41,558 nt of DNA, taken from positions 1-41,558 of the forward strand of contig JAJDXR010000085.1 of assembly GCA_022823165.1 (NCBI GenBank). The letters run 5' to 3'. The position numbers and the translations under genes are program-made. Source of the DNA: Anaerolineae bacterium. GTDB lineage: Bacteria > Chloroflexota > Anaerolineae > Aggregatilineales > Phototrophicaceae. Shown here one piece after another: positions 7,783-16,888 of the stretch; positions within the stretch are counted from its first letter, which is position 1; every line of letters starts with the position of its first letter. The notes under the pieces are model-generated. The model did no database searches. It saw nothing but the letters and a program-made list of their open reading frames with translations, and was not told the DNA's origin.

Positions 7783-8730
7783 TCCATTTTCGAGAACAGT
7801 CGCAGCCGTCGTTTCGTCGGTGCAGAGCACGTTGATGGCGCCACTGCGCAAGGCGCCGGTGATGGCGGCGGCTTTGTTGACGCCAACCGCGACCGCGACC
7901 GTTTGCGGCAGGGCGCGCAGTTCTTCCAGCCGGACGCCAATAATGCGCTGATTCAGCTCGCATGGGAAGAGCCCTCCGGCACTATCGAAGATCTGCCAAG
8001 CCATATCGCCGATGGCGCCCGCCTCTCGATAGGAGCGCAACTGCTGCGAGTCAGCCACGCCCGCGCGCGCAAAACCAGAAGTCGCCGGATCCAGATCACC
8101 GATGCCCACCAGCGCGATATCGGCGCGCCGCACCTGCTCCAGCGTGCGCCCGACCACGGCCTGCTCGCGTATGACAGCGGCGGCCGCGGCGCTGTCAGCC
8201 AGCAGCGGAGATGACAAATAATGCGCCTCCCCGCCCAGCTTCTGCGCCAACTGTCGCGTCAATGCCGAACTGTCGAATTCCTTTAGCGCGTGCGACAAAC
8301 TGCCGGTGGCCTGCACCACATTGACATTGGCTTGAAAGTCGATGCGGATGGCGCTGATGACCTCGTAGGTCGTGCTGCCGAAACAGATCGACATCGTATC
8401 ATGATCGACCAATTCGCCTTCCAGATAACGCGCGGCCAGCTGCGCGATCTGCCGCCGCAGCAGCGCCGGGTTAGTGGCGCTGGTCTGCAGCGCCAAAGCG
8501 CGATCGAGCTCAAATCGCTCAACTAACTGCGCTTCAAGGCTGCGCGCGCGTTTGATGGGCCAGTCTATCAGAATGCGCACCACTTGCGCGTCGCGGGCTT
8601 CTTTGAGCAGGCGATAAATCTTGACGCGCGACAGGTCCAGCGCGGCGGCGATCTCGTTTTGCGTCAGTTCCTGCTGATAATACATCGCGGCGACCCGCGC
8701 CAGCAATTCGTGGCGCCCGGCATCCAGCAT
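7780..8730 (-). CDS. SorC-family sugar-responsive transcriptional regulator
   Basis: The protein has 316 residues, standard for SorC/LsrR/EryD regulators. The N-terminal helix-turn-helix is visible in LTQNEIAAALDLSRVKIYRL (about residues 22-41). The rest is the SorC/DeoR-like sugar-phosphate-binding domain, with GSTTYEVISAI near residue 120 and VGVNKAAAITGALRSG near the C-terminus. The start at 8730 is chosen because the stop of the upstream E1 gene ends only 2 bp before it; a longer in-frame ORF reaching 8892 would overlap E1 by 160 bp. Such regulators usually respond to the phosphorylated operon substrate and regulate their own operon. The perfect palindrome at 12688-12703 is its most likely operator. 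Confidence 0.92.
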   Translation of the reverse strand: MLDAGRHELLARVAAMYYQQELTQNEIAAALDLSRVKIYRLLKEARDAQVVRILIDWPIKRARSLEAQLVERFELDRALALQTSATNPALLRRQIAQLAARYLEGELVDHDTMSICFGSTTYEVISAIRIDFQANVNVVQATGSLSHALKEFDSSALTRQLAQKLGGEAHYLSSPLLADSAAAAAVIREQAVVGRTLEQVRRADIALVGIGDLDPATSGFARAGVADSQQLRSYREAGAIGDMAWQIFDSAGGLFPCELNQRIIGVRLEELRALPQTVAVAVGVNKAAAITGALRSGAINVLCTDETTAATVLENG

Positions 8731-8732
8731 GC

Positions 8733-11201
8733 TCAAACTCCGGCGCGGGCGCGCTGGCTGATGGCGCCTGCGCCCTGCTCGCTGCGTGGCCGATAGCCCG
8801 GCAAGGGCAGCAAACGCTGATGAATTATGTCGATCATCCCATCGGCGCCGGGGAAGAAATGCTCGTCCAGTTCGGCCGGCGGCGTGATCCAATTGCGCGA
8901 GCCCAGCACCGCCACCGGTCCATCCAGATAGTCAAATGCCAACTGGCTGATGTTAGACGCCATGGTATGCAGGAAAGAGCCGCGCTCGCTGGCGTCAGAA
9001 GCCAGCAGGACCTTGCCGGTCTTGCGCGCTGAGGCCGCCAACGGCGCATAATTCAAAGGATTGAGGAAGCGGGCGTCGATGACCTCGGCGCTGAGGCCGT
9101 GTTCGCGTTCAAGGCGGTCGGCCGCTTCCAGCGCGCGGTAGAGCGTCGCGCCGATGGTGATGATGCTGATGTCGCTGCCCGCCCGGTGTACGTATGGTTC
9201 GCCCTCTTCGACCTCGTAGTAATCGGTGGGTACACCGCCGGCGAAGAGTGTTTCAGGCTGGCTGTACAGGCGCTGGCTCTCGAAGAAGACCACCGGGTCG
9301 GTTCCGCGCAGCGCCAGGTTGAGCATGCCCTTGGCGTCGTAGGGCGTGGCCGGGAAGTAGACCTTCAAGCCCGGGATGTGGGCGACGATGGAGCTCCAGT
9401 CTTGCGAGTGCTGGGCGCCGTATTTCATGCCCACCGAGACGCGCAGCACCAGCGGCATGCGCAGCACATTGGCCGACATGGCTTGCCACTTGGCCATCTG
9501 GTTGAAAATCTCATCGCCGGCCCGTCCCATAAAGTCGCAGTACATCAGCTCGGGCGCGGCGCGTCCGCCGGCCAGGGCATAACCGACGGCGACGCCGACG
9601 ATGGCCGCTTCCGAGATCGGCGTGTTGAAGAGGCGGTGATAAGGCAGGGCCTCAGTCAAGCCGCGATACGCGCCGAATGCGCCGCCCCAATCGCGATTCT
9701 CCTCGCCAAAAGCGATCATGGTCGGGTCTTCGTAGAAACGATGAATCATGGCTTCAAAGATGGCTTCAGCGTAGGTTAGCGTCTTGAGCTTCGGCAGCGG
9801 TCGGCCCGCTTCATCGAGGCCGAAGCGATGCTTGCCGCTTGTGATTTGCAGGCGGCTGTCTTCTTTTGCTTGCAGCACCTCCGGCTGGCGCTCGTCCAGC
9901 GCCTCCGCCCGCTCGTTCGAAAACATCATAGCGGCAATGGCGTCGCCGCTCACGTTAAGAGGCAGGCGCGGGGAGGCGTCCAGGTCGACAGCGGCGCGAA
10001 GGACGCGCTCGATGAGGTCGACGGTACAGGCTTTGATGTCCTCCAGGGCAGAGGAATCCGCATGGCCCTCAGCGCAGAGAGTGTCGCCGAAGCCGCTGAT
10101 GGAATCCTGCGCGCGCCACAAGTCGACTTCGTCGCGCCCGCGATACGAGGAGGCGTCGCTGGGCGAATGGCCGCTGTAGCGATAGGTGATGACGTCCAGC
10201 ATAGCCGGACCGGCGCCGGCCAGCAGCAAGGCCTTCTTGCGCCGCGTGGCGTCCGCGACCGCCAGCGGGTTGTAGCCGTCGACTCGCTCGCTGTGCATGG
10301 CGGCGGCGTTGATAGCCAGCCCCACCCGCGCCAGCATGCCAAAGCCCAGCGTCTCGCCTTGCGGCTGCCCGCCCATGCCGTAGAAGTTGTTCATGAAGTT
10401 GAAGAGTATCGGCGGCGCCCCGCCCAGCTCAGCATCCCAGAGCGTGTGATACTGGTCCATCGCGGCGAAGTTCATCGCCTCCCAGACTGGTCCGCTGGCC
10501 ACTGATGAATCGCCGATATTGGCGATGACGATGCCGGGCGCCCGGTTGACGCGCTTGAAGAGCGCCATGCCCAGGGCGATGTCAGCTGAGCCGCCGACGA
10601 TGGCGTTGTTGGGCATGATGCCGAAAGGCGGCAAGAAGGTGTGCATGGAGCCGCCCATGCCTTTATTGAAGCCGGTTTCACGGGCGAAGATCTCGGCGTA
10701 TGTGCCGTAAACCAGCCAGGCCTGCGCCAGCGCGCGCGCATCGCTATAGGCGTCAAGCGCCTCAACCACGCGCAGCGCCGCGCCGCCGCTGTATCGCTCC
10801 ATAATCTCAAGCAGTTGCGCCTCGTCCAGTTGGCGGATGGCGGCCAGGCCTTTAGCCAGAATCTCGCCGTGGCTGCGATGCGAACCCAGGATAAAATCCT
10901 GCGCTTCCAGCGCCAAACACTGCCCGACGGCCGCCGCTTCCTGCCCGATCGACAAATGCGCCGGACCGGCGTGATTGTATTCGATGCCGCGATAGGCGCC
11001 TTGCTTCTTGAAGTTATCCAGCGCCGTCTCAAATTCGCGGATGAGCAGCATGTCGTGATAGACATCCACCAGTTGGGCGCGCGTATAGCGCTCCGCTTCA
11101 GCTGCGGGGTCGGAAATATAGGCGTTGACCGGGAGCTCCGGCGCGCGGATGAGCGCCGGCTGACGCGCTTCGGCCGGGTCGATGGTCAGCGATTTGGGCA
11201 C
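8733..11201 (-). CDS. Fused alpha/beta TPP-dependent 2-oxoacid or acetoin dehydrogenase E1
   Basis: This 822-residue protein joins E1-alpha (about residues 40-410) to E1-beta (about 471-800). E1-alpha shows [20 protein letters not shown], then [14 protein letters not shown], the TPP motif from GDSS (230-233) to NNFY (271-274), and the loop [10 protein letters not shown] (340-349). E1-beta shows YAEAIFEAM, the catalytic-Glu region [10 protein letters not shown] (about 497-506), [17 protein letters not shown] and [11 protein letters not shown]. With E2 and E3 it would decarboxylate or cleave a 2-oxoacid or hydroxyketone and pass the acyl group to lipoyl-E2. Two stretches in the alpha part look inserted: about 130-175, and about 12 residues within the TPP motif. 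The start is GTG with AGGAG about 8 nt upstream. Placement in a sugar operon suggests a sugar-derived substrate rather than pyruvate. Confidence 0.9.
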   Translation of the reverse strand: MPKSLTIDPAEARQPALIRAPELPVNAYISDPAAEAERYTRAQLVDVYHDMLLIREFETALDNFKKQGAYRGIEYNHAGPAHLSIGQEAAAVGQCLALEAQDFILGSHRSHGEILAKGLAAIRQLDEAQLLEIMERYSGGAALRVVEALDAYSDARALAQAWLVYGTYAEIFARETGFNKGMGGSMHTFLPPFGIMPNNAIVGGSADIALGMALFKRVNRAPGIVIANIGDSSVASGPVWEAMNFAAMDQYHTLWDAELGGAPPILFNFMNNFYGMGGQPQGETLGFGMLARVGLAINAAAMHSERVDGYNPLAVADATRRKKALLLAGAGPAMLDVITYRYSGHSPSDASSYRGRDEVDLWRAQDSISGFGDTLCAEGHADSSALEDIKACTVDLIERVLRAAVDLDASPRLPLNVSGDAIAAMMFSNERAEALDERQPEVLQAKEDSRLQITSGKHRFGLDEAGRPLPKLKTLTYAEAIFEAMIHRFYEDPTMIAFGEENRDWGGAFGAYRGLTEALPYHRLFNTPISEAAIVGVAVGYALAGGRAAPELMYCDFMGRAGDEIFNQMAKWQAMSANVLRMPLVLRVSVGMKYGAQHSQDWSSIVAHIPGLKVYFPATPYDAKGMLNLALRGTDPVVFFESQRLYSQPETLFAGGVPTDYYEVEEGEPYVHRAGSDISIITIGATLYRALEAADRLEREHGLSAEVIDARFLNPLNYAPLAASARKTGKVLLASDASERGSFLHTMASNISQLAFDYLDGPVAVLGSRNWITPPAELDEHFFPGADGMIDIIHQRLLPLPGYRPRSEQGAGAISQRARAGV

Positions 11202-11217
11202 GATGATGCTCCTGCTC

Positions 11218-11353
11218 TTTTGCCACAGAGTACACAGAGGAAAAATGAGTTCACAGAGTAGATCTGTTCATCGCAATCAAAGTTCCATGTCCCGTTATTG
11301 CCCATGACTTCCTCTGTGAAACTCGCTTTAACTCGTTGTTCTCTGTGGCAAAA
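11218..11353. repeat. MITE-like element with CACAGAG inverted arms
   Basis: The left arm (11218-11258) reads TTTGCCACAGAGTACACAG and continues to TTCACAGAG. The right arm (11312-11353) is its imperfect inverse, CTCTGTGAAACTCG through TTCTCTGTGGCAAA. About 50 bp of unrelated sequence lies between. The element fills the gap between the E2 stop (11370) and the E1 GTG (11201), so it would be transcribed as a long hairpin between the two cistrons. Confidence 0.6.
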
Positions 11354-11369
11354 TTGCAGTCGGCTCTCT

Positions 11370-12665
11370 CTAGGTCGCGACCAGCAAATCAATCTGCGCC
11401 AGGTTGGCGCCGAGCTTCTGCAAGAAACGAGCCGCCGGCGCGCCGTCAATCACCTGGTGGTTGATGGTCAGCGACAAGCCGATATGCGGAACAAACGCCA
11501 CCTCGCCGTCTTGCTGCACCGGCTTCAAGTTGATGCTGCCAACGCCCAGAAGTCCGACCTGCGGCGGATTTAATATCGGCGTGAAGCTCTCAATGCCCAG
11601 CGCGCCCAGGTTACTGACGGTGAAGCTGCCGCCGCTCAGCTCATCGGGCTGGATACTGCCAGCGCGGCAAGCCTCCGCCAGGCGTCGGGCTTCGGCCGAT
11701 ATCTGCTTCAGCGACAGCGATTCGGCATTGCGGAGGACCGGCGCCATCAGCCCGCGCTCGCTGTCCACGGCCAGGCCTAGATGAACCGAATCCAACTGGA
11801 CAATGGTCTCATGTTCGAATAGCGAATTGAGCGCGGGAAATTCCGGCAGCGTCCGCGCGACCGCGAAGAGCAGCAGGTCGTTGATGCTGACCGCGGCCAA
11901 GCCAAGACCGGCCTCGCTTGTTTTCAGGCGCCGGCGATAGGCTTGCAAAGCCCGCGCATCGGCCGTGGCATTTAGCGTCAGTTGCGCGGTAGTCGTCAGG
12001 GATTCGCGCAGGCGCCGGGCGATGGTCTTGCGCAGGCCCGCCAGCGGAATCGCTTTGGCGGCGCGCTCGCGCTCTACCGGCGTCAAATCCGCCTTGGATA
12101 CGCGCCGGTCGCCCGGATGGCCCTCGGCCAATTTGAAGTCGCCGCTGTCCAGCATGGCCTGCGCTACGGGCGTAACTTTCGCCGGAAGCTCGCGCAGCGC
12201 CGCTTCGATATCGCGCTCGATGATGCGCCCTCGGGGCCCGCTGCCGTCGATATTCTCGTAATTGATGCCATTTCGCTGCGCCAGATTGCGCGCGCGCGGC
12301 GATATCTTGACTATGTTCTTTTCTACATGTTCAAAATCTTCCAGCGCCTCATTGCGACCCATCGCGCTTGCTGTCGGCTGGCTTGGAGTCTCCGCGGTAA
12401 ACTCGGCAATGGACTCTCCTTGGCTGCCAACGCTGCCCACCAGGGCGATAGCGCTCAAGACGGGGACTTCGTCGCCGACAGCGCAGAGCTGAGCCAGCAG
12501 GATGCCGCTGGCTGTGCTTTCGATCTCGAGCGTGGCTTTGTCAGTTTCAATCTCGCACAGCAGGTCGCCGGCGCTGACCTCGGCCCCGACCGCCACATGC
12601 CAGCCCAAGATGACGGCGCTTTCCACCGTGTTGCCCAATTTGGGCATGACGACCGCTTCGGCCAT
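11370..12665 (-). CDS. Dihydrolipoamide acyltransferase E2 of a 2-oxoacid/acetoin dehydrogenase
   Basis: The protein has 431 residues and a classical E2 layout. An N-terminal lipoyl domain begins MAEAVVMPKLGNTVESAVIL, with the lipoylated Lys43 in EIETDKATLEIES. A linker leads to a peripheral-subunit-binding domain around residues 125-160 (KISPRARNLAQRNGINYENI). The catalytic acyltransferase domain ends with SLTINHQVIDGAPAARFLQK, where the family motif is DHRxxDG with catalytic His and Asp. It would transfer an acyl group from the E1-bound intermediate to CoA. The start at 12665 removes 14 residues from the longest ORF and puts GAGAG upstream. It lies between E1 and the FGGY kinase, and no E3 (lipoamide dehydrogenase) is in the window, so E3 must be encoded elsewhere. 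Confidence 0.93.
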   Translation of the reverse strand: MAEAVVMPKLGNTVESAVILGWHVAVGAEVSAGDLLCEIETDKATLEIESTASGILLAQLCAVGDEVPVLSAIALVGSVGSQGESIAEFTAETPSQPTASAMGRNEALEDFEHVEKNIVKISPRARNLAQRNGINYENIDGSGPRGRIIERDIEAALRELPAKVTPVAQAMLDSGDFKLAEGHPGDRRVSKADLTPVERERAAKAIPLAGLRKTIARRLRESLTTTAQLTLNATADARALQAYRRRLKTSEAGLGLAAVSINDLLLFAVARTLPEFPALNSLFEHETIVQLDSVHLGLAVDSERGLMAPVLRNAESLSLKQISAEARRLAEACRAGSIQPDELSGGSFTVSNLGALGIESFTPILNPPQVGLLGVGSINLKPVQQDGEVAFVPHIGLSLTINHQVIDGAPAARFLQKLGANLAQIDLLVAT

Positions 12666-12687
12666 TATCCGGTCTCTCAATCGATGG

Positions 12688-12703
12688 CTGTGCAATTGCA
12701 CAG
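12688..12703. promoter_or_regulatory. 16-bp perfect palindrome, candidate SorC operator
   Basis: CTGTGCAATTGCACAG is a perfect palindrome. It begins 23 bp upstream of the E2 start codon and 12-15 bp downstream of the predicted transcription start of the promoter at 12723-12751. I found no second copy by eye. Position and symmetry fit a repressor operator. Assignment to the operon's SorC protein is inference. Confidence 0.5.
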
Positions 12704-12722
12704 TCATAGTACATTTACACAG

Positions 12723-12751
12723 ATGCTAGCGACGTTACAGGCCTTTGTCAA
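12723..12751 (-). promoter_or_regulatory. Sigma70-type promoter ahead of the E2-E1-SorC genes
   Basis: Read on the minus strand there is a perfect -35 TTGACA (12751-12746), a 17-bp spacer and a -10 TAGCAT (12728-12723; 4 of 6 consensus positions). The predicted start is near 12716, giving a leader of about 50 nt that contains the palindrome. It would allow E2, E1 and SorC to be transcribed separately from the importer and FGGY kinase upstream. Confidence 0.5.
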
Positions 12752-12782
12752 GTATTGCGACAGCAATAGCCGCAGATCGCGC

Positions 12783-14246
12783 TCAATTGGCGAGTTGCCG
12801 AAACAGCGGTTTGAGGGCTTGGTAGGCGGCCAGAAAATGCTGGTACATGCGCCGGTAATGCTTGTGATGCCGTCTATTGGGCTGGAGGATTTGCGCTTGC
12901 GGCGATAGGTCTATGGCGTAGCTGTCGCTGGCGCCAATGGCAACTTCCACCGCGCGCAAGGCGCCATGCAGTCCGGCATTCTCCGGGTCCGGCGGCCGAT
13001 GCACCGGCAGATCGATGATATCGGCGAAGAGCTGATTCAAAGCGGTATTGCGCGCGCCACCGCCGATCAGCGTGAGCTTGTCCGGCGGCTGCGGCGAGAG
13101 CGCGCTGAGCGTATGGCGGTAGGCGAATACCAAGCCTTCCAGCAGCGCCCGCCAGAGATCGGCCTTTGTTGTAGTTGCGGATATGCCGACGTATGCGCCG
13201 CGGGCGAAAGGATCGTCGAAGGGCGCGCGCTCGCCATGGAGGTAAGGCAGGAAAAGCAGATTGGTCGGCTGGCCCGCGAGCGCTTCCTGAATAATCTCCT
13301 GGTGGCTGCGCTCGCTGAATATGCTTTGCAGCCAGTCCAGGTTGCCGGCGCTCGTCATCATGGGCACGACCTGTATAAAGCGGTCGGTCTTTGGGTGCGC
13401 CAGGTTGAGCACACCGGCGGCCGCCTCCCCAATTCGCGGCGCGCTAAAGCCGACCCAGCCGCTCGTGCCCACGTAGGCGTAGGCCGGACCCGGTTCGCCA
13501 CAGCCAGCGCCGATCGTCGCCGCGCCCGCATCGCCAGGCCCGAGGTAGACGGGAATGCCAGCCGCCAATTGAAGCGCAGCCGCGGCCGCCTCGCTCAGCT
13601 GGCCCAGGCGCGCGCCGCCAGAGACGACGGCAGGCAGCAAGGGCCGCAGCCAATCCAACTCCAGGCGTTCCAAGAGCTCGGCGCTTAGCAAACCGCGGTC
13701 GGTCAGATGCCACAATCCAGTGGTGGAGGCGGTGGTTGCGTCGGTGGCGACATTGCCGGTCATACAAGCGCCGATATAGTCGGCCGCGCCGAAGAGCAGC
13801 CGCGAGGCGCGTTCAAGACTTTCCGCCTCGCGCTCGCGCAGCCAGCGTAGCTTGGCCAAGAGGCTGCCGGCGCTTTGCTCAATGCCGGTGACCGCGACCA
13901 ACTCCGCCGGGCTGACGAGTTCATGAATGCGCCGGATCTGCGCTACTGCGCGCGTATCGCTATAGAGGATGACGGGACGAATCGGCGCGCCCGTTTTGTC
14001 CAGCAGGATGACATCCTGCATCTGCCCGGTTAGTACGATTCCGCCGAGATCAGCCGGCGCCTGCAGGTCTTGGCTGAGGCGCAGGACAGCCTCCCACCAG
14101 TCGCCGGCATTTTGCTCAGCCCAGCCGGCGCTGCCGAAACTCGCGCTGTAATCAGCTGAGGCGGACTGCAAGATTTCGCCGTCGGCGATGATGGCGGCTT
14201 TGGCGCTGCTGCTGCCGATATCAAACACCAAAGCTGGCGCAGGCAT
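12783..14246 (-). CDS. FGGY-family carbohydrate kinase (xylulokinase-like)
   Basis: This 487-residue sugar kinase opens with LVFDIGSSSAKAAIIADGE, the ASKHA phosphate-1 loop. GWAEQNAGDWWEAV (about residues 41-54), IVLTGQMQDVILLDKTGAPI and VILYSDTRA follow the FGGY N-terminal domain pattern. LTLIGGGARNTALNQLFADI (about 395-414) is the C-terminal FGGY signature region with adenosine-binding glycines. Known members phosphorylate xylulose, erythritol, glycerol or AI-2. The start codon overlaps the TGA of the ABC permease by one base (TGATG), so the kinase is translationally coupled to the importer and probably acts on the imported substrate. Sequence features look closest to xylulokinase, but LsrK- or EryA-type roles are equally consistent with the neighbours. 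Confidence 0.9.
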   Translation of the reverse strand: MPAPALVFDIGSSSAKAAIIADGEILQSASADYSASFGSAGWAEQNAGDWWEAVLRLSQDLQAPADLGGIVLTGQMQDVILLDKTGAPIRPVILYSDTRAVAQIRRIHELVSPAELVAVTGIEQSAGSLLAKLRWLREREAESLERASRLLFGAADYIGACMTGNVATDATTASTTGLWHLTDRGLLSAELLERLELDWLRPLLPAVVSGGARLGQLSEAAAAALQLAAGIPVYLGPGDAGAATIGAGCGEPGPAYAYVGTSGWVGFSAPRIGEAAAGVLNLAHPKTDRFIQVVPMMTSAGNLDWLQSIFSERSHQEIIQEALAGQPTNLLFLPYLHGERAPFDDPFARGAYVGISATTTKADLWRALLEGLVFAYRHTLSALSPQPPDKLTLIGGGARNTALNQLFADIIDLPVHRPPDPENAGLHGALRAVEVAIGASDSYAIDLSPQAQILQPNRRHHKHYRRMYQHFLAAYQALKPLFRQLAN

Positions 14247-15307
14247 CAGGAACCCGCCTCGGGCGATTGGCCCAACAGGCGGCGCAGCCAGCGGCGGTAA
14301 CGGAACTGCCGCTGGGACAAACTGCTGAGCGTCACCGCCAGGATGATGATGACGCCGGTGGATATCTGCTGAATGTACGTATCAATTTGCATTTGCGTCA
14401 GCCCGTTCGCCAAGACGCCCAGGATCAAAACGCCGATCAGGGTGCCGATGACATTTGGCTGGCTCTCTTCGGACAGGGTCATACCCAGAAAGACCGCGGC
14501 GATTGCTTGCAGCATTAGGCCTTCGCCCTGGGTGGGATGCGCGGTGGAAAGGCGGCTGAAAAGCATCAGTCCGGCGACGGCCGCGCCCAGCCCGCTAATG
14601 ACAAAGCTAAGCAGGCGCAAGCGATTGATACGGATGCCGCCAAAGCGCGCCGCTTCCATATTGCCGCCGATGGCGTAGAGCCGCCGCCCAACGATTGTGT
14701 AGTTGAGAATGATGAATACCAGTATCAAGCTAATGATGGCGATGATAGTCAAGTTGGGCAGCGCCAGATCAGTCTCGCCGATCTTGCCCAGCGCAATGCC
14801 CCCGCGCCCGAAACTGGAGAATTCGGCCGGAATGACGCGTCCGTAAATCGACGCGCCCCCGCTGATATAAAGCGCCAGTCCGCGAAAAACGGTCAGAGCG
14901 CCCAGTGTGGCGACGAAGGCCGAAATGCCAACCGTGGCGACCAGCAGCCCGTTAAACGCGCCACCCGCCGCGCCCACCAGCAGGCTAAGCGCCACCGCCG
15001 CGGCGACAGAGCCGCCGTTCTGAAAGGTCGTGCCGGCGACGATTCCCACCAGGCTCGCCATGGCGCCCACGCTGAGATCGAAGTCGCCCGTCACCATCAC
15101 GATGGTCATGGTAAAGGCGACCACAGCCAGGATACTCATCTGCCGCGTGATATTGACCCAGTTGGGAATTGTCATGAAGGTCTGCGGACGCTGCGTCCAA
15201 AAGAATACGACGATCAGGAGGAAGCCGATCAGTGTGCCATAGCGCCGCAGGACGGCGGTCAGTGAGAATCGGGGGCCTGCGCCAGGAGTCTTGTCAGTCG
15301 CCGTCAT
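14246..15307 (-). CDS. Ribose-type sugar ABC transporter permease (RbsC-like)
   Basis: The protein has 353 residues and is very hydrophobic, with about eight to ten transmembrane segments beginning at GTLIGFLLIVVFF. The BPD_transp_2 hallmark VMVTGDFDLSVGAMASLVG (about residues 70-88) corresponds to the TGGIDLSVG motif of RbsC/XylH. FNGLLVATVGISAFVATLGA and RFGGIRINRLRLLSFVISGL follow in the family order. It would form the membrane channel with the ATPase at 15317 and receive substrate from the binding protein at 16889. It starts 9 bp after the ATPase stop and overlaps the kinase by one base. Length and layout are normal for CUT2-type transporters. Confidence 0.94.
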   Translation of the reverse strand: MTATDKTPGAGPRFSLTAVLRRYGTLIGFLLIVVFFWTQRPQTFMTIPNWVNITRQMSILAVVAFTMTIVMVTGDFDLSVGAMASLVGIVAGTTFQNGGSVAAAVALSLLVGAAGGAFNGLLVATVGISAFVATLGALTVFRGLALYISGGASIYGRVIPAEFSSFGRGGIALGKIGETDLALPNLTIIAIISLILVFIILNYTIVGRRLYAIGGNMEAARFGGIRINRLRLLSFVISGLGAAVAGLMLFSRLSTAHPTQGEGLMLQAIAAVFLGMTLSEESQPNVIGTLIGVLILGVLANGLTQMQIDTYIQQISTGVIIILAVTLSSLSQRQFRYRRWLRRLLGQSPEAGS

Positions 15308-15316
15308 TCGCTTGAC

Positions 15317-16840
15317 CTAGCTGAATTCATAACAACGCTCCAGAAGCTGATTCTCATTGAGGCCGGCTGCCGGCAGCACCTCAGACGTACGCCCTTTGCG
15401 CATGACCACAATACGGTCGCATAGCGCGATCAACTCGTCCAATTCCGACGAGACCATCAGGATGCTCGCGCCTTGCCCGGCCACTTTGCGAATCAGCCGA
15501 TAGATATCGAATTTCGCTCCCACATCGACTCCGCGCGTCGGTTCATCCAGCAAGATGAGACGCGGCTGCGCCAGGATAGCGCGGGCAAACAAGAGCTTCT
15601 GCTGGTTGCCGCCGCTCAACTGTCGAACACGCTGGCCGATGCCGGTGGCTTTCAGCGCTACCGACTCGCCCAGTTGACGGCTGCGCGCCTTGGCTCGGCC
15701 GTCGTTCAGGAAAGTCTTCAGAACGCCAAACAGGTCGAGATGCGGCAGCGTGATATTCTGGCTGACGCGGTCGGACTGGAAGAGGCCCTGCGAGCGCCGC
15801 TCCTCAGGCACATAGGCGATGCCAAGCTCCCAGGCCTTTGCCGGCGACAGTTCGGTCAAGCGCTGCCCGTCTAACTCGATGTCGCCGCCCAACAACGGAT
15901 CAATGCCGAAGAGCGCGTAGAGCAACTCCGACCGTCCCGAGCCGACCAAGCCGGCAATACCCATAATCTCGCCAGCATACAGGTCAATGTTGGCCTGGAC
16001 GACCGCGTCCGTACGCAGGTTGCGGGCTCTGAGGCGAATGCTGCCGGCTACCTTTGCCGCGCCAACCGCAGCGCTGCGATCTTCAACACGGCGCCCCGTC
16101 ATCTCGCGAATTAACGTCGATGCGCTGGTTTCGGCCACCGCATGGGTGCTGACAATGCGCCCGTCGCGCATCACGGTAACGCGCTGCGCGATACGATAGA
16201 GTTCGTCAAGGCGGTGAGTCACATAAAGCAGAGCATAGCCGCGGGCTCGCAGGCGGTCAATGACGTTAAACAGCAAGGAAACTTCGTCGCTATTCAAGGA
16301 CGCGGTCGGCTCATCCATAATCATAATGAGCGGTTCTTCGCCTTCGTCTTCGCCGATAAAGGCGCTGGCGATCTTGACCAGCATGGCGTCGCCGGCGCTC
16401 AAGCCCGATGCCCGGCGCCGCGGATCAATATGCCCGATACCGAGGCGCTGCAAAACCGCGCGCGCGCGTTGATGCAGCGCCTTCCAGTCGACGAAGACTC
16501 CAGCTGCGCGAGGCAAAGGATTGTTGATGAAGAGATTTTCCGCCACGCTCAGCGCCGGCACGATGCTCAATTCTTGATGAATGAAGCGGAACCCCCGGCG
16601 ATAGGCCGCGCCGGAATCGGGCAATGCCAGCGTTGCGCCGTTCAGCCGCAGGCTCAGGCTGTCAGGGATTTCCAGCCCGGCGAGCAATTTTATCAGGGTC
16701 GATTTGCCGGCGCCATTTTCGCCGATCAAGCCGTGCGCCTCGCCGCCTTTCAGGTCGAGATGCGCGTCAATCAAGGCGCGGACGCCGCCATAGGATTTAG
16801 CGGCATGGCGCACCTCGAGCAATAATGATGGGGTGGACAT
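15317..16840 (-). CDS. Ribose-type sugar ABC transporter ATPase with two ABC domains (RbsA-like)
   Basis: This 507-residue CUT2 ATPase has two tandem nucleotide-binding domains. Domain 1 has Walker A GENGAGKSTLIKLLAG (about 37-52), a degenerate signature SGLSAGDAMLVKIASAF in place of LSxGQ, and Walker B LIMIMDEPTAS. Domain 2 has the usual degenerate P-loop GLVGSGRSELLYALFG, an intact signature LSGGNQQKLLFARAI and Walker B LILLDEPTRGVD. This asymmetry is typical of RbsA/MglA. An in-frame ATG at 16873 exists, but it would place the hairpin 16848-16871 inside the reading frame; the ATG at 16840 (MSTPSLLLEV) fits the family N-terminus better. It lies between the binding protein and the permease. 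Confidence 0.92.
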   Translation of the reverse strand: MSTPSLLLEVRHAAKSYGGVRALIDAHLDLKGGEAHGLIGENGAGKSTLIKLLAGLEIPDSLSLRLNGATLALPDSGAAYRRGFRFIHQELSIVPALSVAENLFINNPLPRAAGVFVDWKALHQRARAVLQRLGIGHIDPRRRASGLSAGDAMLVKIASAFIGEDEGEEPLIMIMDEPTASLNSDEVSLLFNVIDRLRARGYALLYVTHRLDELYRIAQRVTVMRDGRIVSTHAVAETSASTLIREMTGRRVEDRSAAVGAAKVAGSIRLRARNLRTDAVVQANIDLYAGEIMGIAGLVGSGRSELLYALFGIDPLLGGDIELDGQRLTELSPAKAWELGIAYVPEERRSQGLFQSDRVSQNITLPHLDLFGVLKTFLNDGRAKARSRQLGESVALKATGIGQRVRQLSGGNQQKLLFARAILAQPRLILLDEPTRGVDVGAKFDIYRLIRKVAGQGASILMVSSELDELIALCDRIVVMRKGRTSEVLPAAGLNENQLLERCYEFS

Positions 16841-16847
16841 ATAAATC

Positions 16848-16871
16848 GCGGGAGCCGCTTGCGGCCCCCGC
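16848..16871 (-). terminator. Intercistronic hairpin between binding-protein and ATPase genes
   Basis: Plus-strand arms GCGGGAGCCG and CGGCCCCCGC flank a CTTG loop. In the minus-strand transcript this is a 10-bp stem with one G-U pair. There is no U-run, so it is more likely a processing or stability element, or a weak attenuator that raises binding-protein yield over the ATPase and permease, than a strong terminator. Confidence 0.55.
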
Positions 16872-16888
16872 ATCTGTTCCAGGGCGAC

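Noticed and set aside
8731..8892. N-terminal extension of the SorC regulator to an ATG at 8892
   Set aside because: It overlaps the E1 3' end by 160 bp and adds 54 residues of low-complexity Arg-rich sequence. The ATG at 8730, just after the E1 stop, gives the standard length.
12688..12703. The 16-bp palindrome as a terminator
   Set aside because: It has no loop and an AT centre with no T-run, and it lies in a leader just after a consensus promoter, so an operator is the better reading.
16841..16873. Start of the ABC ATPase at ATG 16873
   Set aside because: That start would read through a 10-bp GC hairpin and adds 11 residues (MRGPQAAPAIY) unlike the family N-terminus.
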